A stretch of 7,990 bases of DNA from an uncultured Methanobrevibacter sp. (GTDB lineage Archaea; Methanobacteriota; Methanobacteria; Methanobacteriales; Methanobacteriaceae). How positions within the stretch are numbered: position 1 is the stretch's first letter; each line of letters starts with the position of its first letter. The stretch is from positions 1 through 7,990 of the forward strand of contig CACZPT010000175.1 of the NCBI GenBank assembly GCA_902783085.1. The letters run 5' to 3'. The notes below the pieces were generated by a model. It was not told the DNA's origin and searched no databases. It saw only the letters and a list, made by a program, of their open reading frames with translations. The position numbers were made by a program, and so were the translations under genes. Shown here piece by piece: positions 1-5,098 of the stretch.

Positions 1-150
1 CGCATCAGTTTGTACATCCGTAGCTGAAAAATTACTTGTTACAACTAAAAAAATCATTATTGTAAATAAAATATCAATAAATGGAACCAAATTAATACTT
101 GGTTTTTTATCTAAAAATTTTTTCTTATACGATTTAATATCAATTGTCAT
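1..150 (-). CDS. exbD: ExbD/TolR-family proton-channel subunit, N-terminal 50 codons (runs off left edge)
   Basis: Reading leftward from an ATG at 150-148, 50 uninterrupted codons reach the window edge. The protein starts with a short basic cytoplasmic segment (residues 1-18, many Lys), followed by one membrane helix at about 20-39 beginning INLVPFIDILFT. This matches the ExbD/TolR/MotB-type signature, in which a single Asp near the start of the helix (here D26) carries protons. The periplasm-like domain expected after the helix lies outside the window. The start is 9 bases after the ExbB homologue's stop codon, as expected for a co-translated pair. The ribosome binding site is weak (AGTGGT-like within the end of the upstream gene), so translation may depend on coupling. 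In ExbB/ExbD systems this subunit converts proton flow through the membrane into mechanical work on a partner protein. The family call is firm; the partner is unknown. Confidence 0.85.
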   Translation of the reverse strand, partial: MTIDIKSYKKKFLDKKPSINLVPFIDILFTIMIFLVVTSNFSATDVQTDA

Positions 151-159
151 ATAAACCAC

Positions 160-999
160 TTATTGCCTCAATTTACTTTCAGTAATCTCTGAATTAACAT
201 TACATTTCTCTAAAATAATATTGGAAATACTTTTATCTAACATACTTGGTTTAAATGAAACTTTAATGTTTGCATAAGGATCAGATATTAATCTTGTATT
301 AACAACACCTTCAGCTTCCTGAAGTGCTGCAATAGCACATTCAACATTATTTTCCACTCTAACCTTAACCACAGCATATCCCCAATTTGTCATTTTTGTT
401 GCCAACTCAATTTTATCCATTTCCGCTTCAATAAGGCTTTGAATATAAGTATAAATAGGAAGTAAAACAATAGCCACTAAAAGACCCATAATAGTAGTTG
501 TTAGTGCTATATAAATACCTTCAGCCATAGCAGCAGTGTTTGGGTTTACACCTAAAGATTTAAAAGTTAACCAAATACCAATAACAGTACCAATTAAACC
601 TAAAAATGGAGCAAGTTCTGTAATTGTTTTAATAGAATCTAAACCCTTAGTCATTTTACCTACTTCAACAATGAAAATTTGTTCCATACTTTCTTCAACT
701 TCAGTTTTGTTTTTATAACCAATTTTTAAAGTTTCTGAAATAATTCTAGAAATAGGATTTTTAAAACCATTAATTTGTTTTAACGCCTCAACAGCGCCAC
801 CCCTTTCCATAGATGCGGTTACAACACCAAAAATTTCAGTTGTGTCAACACGACTAATCTTTCTGAGATATGCAATTTTTCTAATCGAAATAATCAGCCC
901 ATAAATTCCAATAAATAGAATTATATAAGTAATAATTCCACCTTGGCTAAAAATATCTATTATTCCTTCAAAAAATGGTGTAATACTTTCAATAAACAT
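160..999 (-). CDS. exbB: MotA/TolQ/ExbB-family proton-channel protein with extra C-terminal domain
   Basis: This is a 279-residue membrane protein of the ExbB/TolQ/MotA family, which forms the stator ring around ExbD. Helices lie at about 22-38, 130-148 and 162-184. Between the first two is the usual cytoplasmic loop. The family core is visible as GLIGTVIGIW in helix 2 and GIYIALTTTIMGLLVAI in helix 3, including the Thr residues that line the proton path in this family. An ATG at 1005 is also in frame, but GAGG at 1009-1006 abuts it; that GAGG sits 6 bases before the ATG at 999, so 999 is the better start. Beyond helix 3 about 90 residues remain, much longer than the short tail of bacterial ExbB, and these look like a separate alpha/beta domain (see findings). 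The exbD-like gene follows after 9 bases. Archaea of this type have no outer membrane or TonB, so the force-receiving partner is unknown. Confidence 0.9.
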   Translation of the reverse strand: MFIESITPFFEGIIDIFSQGGIITYIILFIGIYGLIISIRKIAYLRKISRVDTTEIFGVVTASMERGGAVEALKQINGFKNPISRIISETLKIGYKNKTEVEESMEQIFIVEVGKMTKGLDSIKTITELAPFLGLIGTVIGIWLTFKSLGVNPNTAAMAEGIYIALTTTIMGLLVAIVLLPIYTYIQSLIEAEMDKIELATKMTNWGYAVVKVRVENNVECAIAALQEAEGVVNTRLISDPYANIKVSFKPSMLDKSISNIILEKCNVNSEITESKLRQ

Positions 1000-1005
1000 A
1001 TACAT

Positions 1006-1077
1006 CCTCTACCACATATTCGAAAAAAACATTTTATACAAATAATTTTATTTAATCATATACTTAAAAATAGCTAT
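1006..1077 (-). promoter_or_regulatory. rnhB-exbB gap with T-run and possible TATA box
   Basis: This 72-base gap is clearly wider than a simple operon junction. On the minus strand it holds TATAAAAT (1038-1031), then a run of seven T (1029-1023), then the GAGG ribosome binding site (1009-1006). If the TATA-like element is used, transcription would begin near 1010, giving a very short leader ahead of the ExbB start. The T-run could alternatively thin out transcripts arriving from rnhB. Both readings are tentative in such AT-rich DNA. Confidence 0.25.
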
Positions 1078-1713
1078 TTAAAATAAGGTGGTTTGAACAT
1101 CTTTCAGCTTAGCAACAGTGTTCCATGACTTTCGAACAAATTCCGGCATTTCACTATAGGTATAATTAGCTAAAAATTCTTTAGTTTTAGGATCTGATGG
1201 ATATCCCGAACCAATACCACCAATATCTTCAAATTCTTTATTTAATTTGTGAATTTCTTCATCTCTAGTATGTTTAGCAATAATTGAAGCAGCACTTACT
1301 TCAATATATTTATCGTCTGCTTTATGTTCAGCCAAAACATTAGCCCCAGTAGCAGAGCGTAATTTATCTTGAAATCTTTGTGGTTTTACATCAACTGCAT
1401 CAACAATTACTTTATCAGCATTTAATTTTAAAATAAGTTCTTCCATCCCACGTCGCTCAATTTCATTTAAATTAATGCCTTTAGCTCGTAAATCATCAAT
1501 ATCCCCAGCAGAATATACAACAATATCCCACTCAAACATTTTCTTTAATTTACGAGATAAAACTTCACGCCTATTTGGAGTTAACCTTTTAGAGTCCTTA
1601 ACTCCCATTTTTCCAAGAACTTTCTCCATTTTTTCAGGAACTACGACACCTGCAATAACAAGAGGTCCCAAAACAGATCCCCTACCAGCCTCATCAATTC
1701 CTAAAATATCCAT
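1078..1713 (-). CDS. rnhB: Ribonuclease HII
   Basis: This 211-residue enzyme cuts the RNA strand of RNA/DNA hybrids, removing primers and misincorporated ribonucleotides. The N-terminus has the family signature GIDEAGRGSVLGP with catalytic D7 and E8. The other two metal ligands are D105 (in KVIVDAVD) and D133 (in AEHKADDKY), giving the D-E-D-D set of type 2 RNases H. The motif SAASIIAKHTRDE and the GSGYPSDP segment are also typical of archaeal members. The last residues, QTTLF, resemble a PCNA-interacting (PIP) motif. A TTG at 1722 would add three residues, but it lies inside a poly-T tract; the ATG at 1713 gives the standard N-terminus. No Shine-Dalgarno sequence is visible before either. 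The gene sits 42 bases behind the mreB stop, across that T-tract, and ahead of exbB, so it may be expressed by read-through. Confidence 0.96.
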   Translation of the reverse strand: MDILGIDEAGRGSVLGPLVIAGVVVPEKMEKVLGKMGVKDSKRLTPNRREVLSRKLKKMFEWDIVVYSAGDIDDLRAKGINLNEIERRGMEELILKLNADKVIVDAVDVKPQRFQDKLRSATGANVLAEHKADDKYIEVSAASIIAKHTRDEEIHKLNKEFEDIGGIGSGYPSDPKTKEFLANYTYSEMPEFVRKSWNTVAKLKDVQTTLF

Positions 1714-1720
1714 AATAATC

Positions 1721-1740
1721 AAAAAAAAAGTAAAAAAAGA
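1721..1740 (-). terminator. T-tract terminator behind mreB
   Basis: On the minus strand the 20 bases after the mreB stop region are nearly pure pyrimidine: seven T (1738-1732) and nine T (1729-1721), broken only by AC. Bare oligo-T tracts without a hairpin are the usual intrinsic termination signal in archaea. The tract ends only 7 bases before the rnhB ATG. Confidence 0.55.
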
Positions 1741-1755
1741 AATAATTAATTAAAA

Positions 1756-2829
1756 TTATTTCATAGCTCTTAAACGAACTTCAGGTTCTAATGCAAGAGG
1801 TTCTGCAGCTACAATAGCAGTGCCTTTTGCTACAACAGTCATTGGATCTTCAGATATCTCTATAGGAATTGCAATTTCATCAAATATCCTTTCTTTTAAT
1901 CCACGTAGTCTTGAACTTCCACCAACTGCGACAGAGTTGTTATAAATACCCATCATTAATTCCGGAGATAATCTTTCTAAAATTAAGTTTAAACCATCTA
2001 CGATTTTTTGCATGAATGGTTCTACTGCATCTGCAACGAGCATTGAGTCAATTACAACTTTTTTAGGTCTGTTGGTTTCTAATGATTTTCCAATAACTTC
2101 AACACTTAAATTTTCAAGTTGTTCAGAACAATGTACCATACCAACTTCCATTTTTGCTGATTCTGCATCATGAATACCAATAGCTACATCATATTTTTCA
2201 GCAACAAGTTCTACAATTTTGTTATCAATGTCATCCCCACCACATCTTACGGTTTCAATATCATTAATACCGCCTAAAGATATGATAACAATATCAGTTG
2301 AACCTGCACCAATATCCACTACCATTGTACCATTTGGTTCTGCAATAGGAAGTCCTGCACCGATTGCAGCAGCCAAACCTTCGCTAATTACTAAGATATT
2401 TTGTGCACCAGCTTTTCTTCCAATTTCTTCAGCTGCATTTTTTTCAACTTCAGAGGAATCGCCAGGAATACCAATAACTATTCTTCCAACACTTTCGCCT
2501 TCATTAATACCAATTTGCATTGCTTTAATGAGTAAAGCCTGTGCTTGTACAACGTTTTCAATTACTCCTTTTTTAAGAGGTCTTACTGCAAGAATGTCTT
2601 CAGGAGTTCTTCCAAGCATTTTTTTAGCTTCTTCACCAACAGCCAAAACTTCAGACGGATCATCCTTTTTAACTGCAACTACTGATGGAATTTGATACAA
2701 ATCAAATTTATCCCCAGAAGGTTTAGCAATTACAGTGTTTAAAGTTCCTAAATCAATTCCTAAACTATTACTAATGACTCGTGTATTAGCAACTTGTTCT
2801 TCTTCCTCTCCATTACCAAAAATATTCAT
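1756..2829 (-). CDS. mreB: MreB-like actin-family protein
   Basis: This 357-residue cytoplasmic ATPase belongs to the actin/Hsp70 fold and is closest in pattern to bacterial MreB rather than DnaK. The phosphate-1 loop is LGIDLGTLNTV (23-33), followed by the MreB-typical IPSVVAV (48-53) and EEAKKMLGRTPEDILAVRPL (66-85). Phosphate-2 is VVDIGAGSTDI (170-180) with SLGGI behind it. The adenosine motif is VAVGGSSRLRGL (300-311), and DPMTVVAKGTA (328-338) completes the MreB C-terminus. An N-terminal extension of about 20 residues, rich in Glu, precedes the fold. In bacteria MreB guides wall synthesis; homologues are known in pseudomurein-containing methanogens, where a similar role is inferred. A strong GGAGG, placed 7 bases before the ATG, lies inside the final codons of the upstream gene, whose stop is only 2 bases away. 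The two are therefore very probably co-translated. A T-tract follows the gene. Confidence 0.93.
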   Translation of the reverse strand: MNIFGNGEEEEQVANTRVISNSLGIDLGTLNTVIAKPSGDKFDLYQIPSVVAVKKDDPSEVLAVGEEAKKMLGRTPEDILAVRPLKKGVIENVVQAQALLIKAMQIGINEGESVGRIVIGIPGDSSEVEKNAAEEIGRKAGAQNILVISEGLAAAIGAGLPIAEPNGTMVVDIGAGSTDIVIISLGGINDIETVRCGGDDIDNKIVELVAEKYDVAIGIHDAESAKMEVGMVHCSEQLENLSVEVIGKSLETNRPKKVVIDSMLVADAVEPFMQKIVDGLNLILERLSPELMMGIYNNSVAVGGSSRLRGLKERIFDEIAIPIEISEDPMTVVAKGTAIVAAEPLALEPEVRLRAMK

Positions 2830-2831
2830 GA

Positions 2832-3470
2832 CTAATCCTCCGTTACAATATCTTTAAAATCTATAACAAAAATTTTATTAGATGTAGCAATACTTTGAAC
2901 CTTTTCAACGTCTTTTTCATTTTCAACTGAAATTAATATTGTTGATAAGACAACTTCATTCGCATTATAAAATGGTTTTAAAGCAGATTTAATAAATCCT
3001 GGTAGTTTAACATCTGCATTTAGATCAACTTCAATAAATCCAGTAGTTTGAGATTCTTGTAAAATCGCAAAGGAAATTCTAGATTTTTCTATATTCGTTA
3101 CTGAATTCCTTATAACATCATCAGGAGCAACAAATACCATTAAATTTGACTCCTCATTAAGATAATAATGAGAAATTCTAATGAATGCCCCGCCCTTTTT
3201 AGTTGTAATTCTTTCAAATTCATCAATTTTTCTTGAATTACCATATAACATGATAAAATCAAATGTTTTATCTAATCTTCCCTCATTTAATACTACATGC
3301 TCTCTAAATAGAATTTTTACAGTATTCTTAGATGCAATCGCATCATATGTCAAATCATCAATCAAATTAACATTTCCAGCAATTACACACCAAATTCTTT
3401 CATCACCAGAGTTTTTATTTGATGTTACTCTTGCTGCTTGTCTAAGAATACGTATATTATCTTCTATCAT
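2832..3470 (-). CDS. Conserved-looking hypothetical protein coupled to mreB
   Basis: I do not recognise this 212-residue protein. It has no signal peptide and no membrane helix, so it should be cytoplasmic. Alternating hydrophobic strands and helices suggest an alpha/beta fold, perhaps two similar lobes: strands near residues 26-31 (IWCVIAG), 71-75 (FDFIML), 109-113 (LMVFVA) and 130-136 (ISFAIL), then a C-terminal strand-helix-strand unit (STILISV to KIFVIDF, about 175-205). The ending is acidic. It is the first gene of the leftward unit, and its last codons contain the mreB ribosome binding site, with only 2 bases between the genes. This suggests roughly matched production and possibly a physical or regulatory link to MreB. 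Its own ribosome binding site (GAG-type) is weak. No other ATG near the front gives a better start. Confidence 0.8.
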   Translation of the reverse strand: MIEDNIRILRQAARVTSNKNSGDERIWCVIAGNVNLIDDLTYDAIASKNTVKILFREHVVLNEGRLDKTFDFIMLYGNSRKIDEFERITTKKGGAFIRISHYYLNEESNLMVFVAPDDVIRNSVTNIEKSRISFAILQESQTTGFIEVDLNADVKLPGFIKSALKPFYNANEVVLSTILISVENEKDVEKVQSIATSNKIFVIDFKDIVTED

Positions 3471-3562
3471 TTAACTACTCGCATTATTATTTTGATTACT
3501 TAATTTATAACATACTAAATATATGTCACTCATTAAAGTCTATCAATATTAAATTACATTAA

Positions 3563-3580
3563 ATTATTATATATATTTTA
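3563..3580 (-). promoter_or_regulatory. Candidate TATA/BRE promoter for the hypothetical-mreB unit
   Basis: On the minus strand, purine-rich AAAAGTAAAA leads directly into TATATATAATAA, resembling an archaeal BRE plus TATA box. Initiation about 25 bases downstream would fall near 3547 and leave a leader of roughly 75 bases before the ATG at 3470. A second candidate, TTATAAATT at 3510-3502, would give an almost leaderless transcript. Such elements arise by chance in DNA this AT-rich. Confidence 0.35.
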
Positions 3581-3750
3581 CTTTTATTTAATTAATTTTT
3601 GAAATTTGATAAAAAAAATAATTAATAATTAGGATAAAGGACTATCAAATAATATAATTCGATAAGATATTTTAAAATAAATACAATTTTTAAAAACCAG
3701 TTTAATACTTTTATTTAAGAAAAAATAACCAAAATACCTAATTAATTCCC

Positions 3751-3768
3751 CGAATAAAGCTATTTAAA
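3751..3768 (+). promoter_or_regulatory. Candidate BRE/TATA promoter for the CpaB-like/sortase unit
   Basis: CGAATAAAG followed by CTATTTAAA looks like an archaeal BRE and TATA box. The expected start point would be near 3790, leaving a leader of about 105 bases. The TATA part overlaps a perfect palindrome (3763-3778), which would suit repression by a dimeric regulator. Other AT-rich candidates lie further upstream, around 3650. Confidence 0.35.
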
Positions 3769-3778
3769 CTTGTTTAAA
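3763..3778. repeat. 16-bp perfect palindrome over the candidate TATA box
   Basis: TTTAAAC (3763-3769) and GTTTAAA (3772-3778) are exact inverted copies separated by TT. The half-site sequence TTAAACTT recurs directly at 3781-3788. The arrangement resembles an operator, but low sequence complexity makes chance a real alternative. Confidence 0.45.
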
Positions 3779-3811
3779 GGTTAAACTTAATAACAATAAC
3801 TTAAAAAGTAG

Positions 3812-3840
3812 TACCAATGTTGTGGTAGGTAAATTCCACA
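3812..3840 (+). promoter_or_regulatory. Two overlapping, mutually exclusive short hairpins in the leader
   Basis: TACCA (3812-3816) pairs with TGGTA (3823-3827) across a 6-base loop. Alternatively TGTGG (3821-3825) pairs with CCACA (3836-3840) across a 10-base loop. The two share bases 3823-3825 and so cannot form together. This is the only GC-containing patch in an otherwise AT-only leader. Stems of 5 bp are weak on their own. Confidence 0.3.
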
Positions 3841-3880
3841 CCAAAAATAATCAAATAAAAGTTATTCAAATTAAACAAGA

Positions 3881-3888
3881 AAGGAGGT
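3881..3888 (+). promoter_or_regulatory. Strong ribosome binding site
   Basis: AAGGAGGT is a near-full match to the archaeal anti-Shine-Dalgarno sequence and is spaced 8 bases before the ATG at 3897. It fixes that start and suggests efficient translation of the first gene of the rightward unit. Confidence 0.85.
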
Positions 3889-3896
3889 AGCTTTAA

Positions 3897-5066
3897 ATGA
3901 AAAAACCAAAAGATTCATTATTTCCTCGAAGATTTTCTGATGATAAAAATCTTTCAAATAATGATATTCCAAAACCAAAACTTAAAGAGGATAAAAAAGA
4001 TGAATTATACCACATCAAAACATTTAATGAAAAACTAGCTAAATTATTTAAACTAGACTCAAACAACAATATAGATGATGAGAAAAAAAGAAAAATAGGA
4101 ATAATACTGACAACAGTTATCTTATTAACTTTAATAATATCTGCTTATTATTTTTTGATATATCAACCAGCCCAAGCAGAATTAACTGCAGAAAAAACAG
4201 ATAAATTAAATGAATTACACTCATTATATAAAGGACCATTAGTTGCATCTGGAAACGCCCTTCGATTAGAACATGAAATTGAAGATGCAAACTCTGCTCA
4301 AGAAGTGAGACTGATAAATATATTGATGTTTTCAACAAAAGACTGGAAAAACTACCATCTAAAATCAATTAATACAAATAAAGATCAATACAACAGGACA
4401 ATGGCCGTTTATGAAAATGATACCAAAAATGTGATAATGCCAATAGACGAAGCAACAAAGATTGTGAATAACCACGATGCAAAAGTACTATCCAATATAA
4501 TGTTTGAAAAGCCAAATACAGTATCAGTTCCAATATTAGTATCAAGACTTCAGGCAGGAGCAGGTCTTGTAAGTGTTGGAAGTGTTGTTGATATCTATAC
4601 CAACGTTAACAACACACTTGGAGATACAAACAATACCAATAAAACAAGCCCAGATGTAAGTGGATGCACAGTTTTATCAATAATGAGATATGAAGAAAAC
4701 GGCGAAATAGAATCAGAATATAGTAAAGGACATGACATAATACAAGGCAACAATACAAATCCTAACGAAGATTCACAAAAATTTACATCAAATGTTCTTG
4801 AAATGCTTAAAGGATCAATAGTAAATGGATATGATGAAAAAACAACAGTTGAAATGCTTCAAAATTATGGTATTAAACTATCAAATTATGAACGTCAAAT
4901 AAATTTAGGGGATTTAGACGCACAATACATGTTATTAATTGAAGTTCCACAAGAAAGAGTAAGTTATGTTTTAAATAATATGGATGAAATTGTTCTAACA
5001 ATACCCACTACAAATGCACCAGATTGGATGGTATCTGAAATTAGCCAAACATATTTAAACAATTAA
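3897..5066 (+). CDS. Single-pass membrane protein with CpaB/RcpC-like outer domain
   Basis: This 389-residue protein has a charged cytoplasmic head (1-66, Lys-rich), one membrane helix (67-89, IGIILTTVILLTLIISAYYF) and a large outer domain. A helical stretch follows the membrane (about 93-135). The segment at 207-262, with TVSVPILVSRLQAG, GLVSVGSVVDIYTN and then SGCTVLSIM, closely parallels the CpaB/RcpC pattern of Flp-type pilus proteins (VxVPV, GxVxPGDxVDV, LLxNVxVL). The strand pair at 343-370 (YMLLIEVPQERVSYVL to EIVLTIP) matches the end of that fold. Between them an Asn/Thr-rich loop (236-255) carries several N-X-T sites that could be N-glycosylated. From memory this may be the methanogen family DUF515; that was not checked. 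It is the first gene of the unit, 32 bases ahead of a sortase, which suggests a shared surface or appendage role. The membrane topology is clear; the exact function is not. Confidence 0.8.
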   Translation: MKKPKDSLFPRRFSDDKNLSNNDIPKPKLKEDKKDELYHIKTFNEKLAKLFKLDSNNNIDDEKKRKIGIILTTVILLTLIISAYYFLIYQPAQAELTAEKTDKLNELHSLYKGPLVASGNALRLEHEIEDANSAQEVRLINILMFSTKDWKNYHLKSINTNKDQYNRTMAVYENDTKNVIMPIDEATKIVNNHDAKVLSNIMFEKPNTVSVPILVSRLQAGAGLVSVGSVVDIYTNVNNTLGDTNNTNKTSPDVSGCTVLSIMRYEENGEIESEYSKGHDIIQGNNTNPNEDSQKFTSNVLEMLKGSIVNGYDEKTTVEMLQNYGIKLSNYERQINLGDLDAQYMLLIEVPQERVSYVLNNMDEIVLTIPTTNAPDWMVSEISQTYLNN

Positions 5067-5098
5067 AGTATTATAATAGAAAAACTAAAATTGATACT

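Larger units (their letters stand above)
3471..3896. other. Divergent intergenic region
   Basis: This 426-base non-coding stretch separates the leftward mreB unit from the rightward CpaB-like/sortase unit. It is extremely AT-rich, and I see no open frame, RNA gene or repeat array in it. It contains TATA-like elements in both directions, a 16-base perfect palindrome (3763-3778), and overlapping short inverted repeats at 3812-3840. It ends with a strong ribosome binding site for the rightward gene. Both units must be transcribed from here. Confidence 0.8.

Noticed and set aside
207..400. Functional metal-binding HMA domain in the ExbB tail
   Set aside because: The fold pattern is suggestive, but neither Cys of the CxxC site aligns with the single Cys in the first helix, so metal binding is not supported.
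1714..1722. TTG at 1722 as the start of RNase HII
   Set aside because: It lies within the T-tract after mreB, has no ribosome binding site, and adds three residues not expected at this family's N-terminus; ATG 1713 fits better.
1475..1753. A 92-codon plus-strand frame across the start of rnhB
   Set aside because: It is antisense to the catalytic N-terminus of RNase HII, without motif or start signal.
2219..2695. A 158-codon open frame on the plus strand, antisense to mreB
   Set aside because: It lies wholly inside the firmly identified mreB gene, is dominated by Ser, Ile, Pro and Ala in the pattern produced by reading a coding strand backwards, and has no convincing ribosome binding site or motif.
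3181..3474. A 97-codon plus-strand frame opposite the 212-residue protein
   Set aside because: It is an antisense shadow: no ribosome binding site, no recognisable domain, and it covers the start of a gene with a coherent protein and operon context.
3541..3740. Very AT-rich stretch considered as a replication origin or unwinding element
   Set aside because: No origin-recognition-box-like repeats and no Orc1/Cdc6 gene are present. Low GC is general in non-coding DNA here and is explained by divergent promoters.
4117..4368. An 83-codon minus-strand frame rich in Leu and Ile inside the CpaB-like gene
   Set aside because: The hydrophobicity comes from reading an AT-rich coding strand in reverse. 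The sense gene has a strong ribosome binding site and clear topology.
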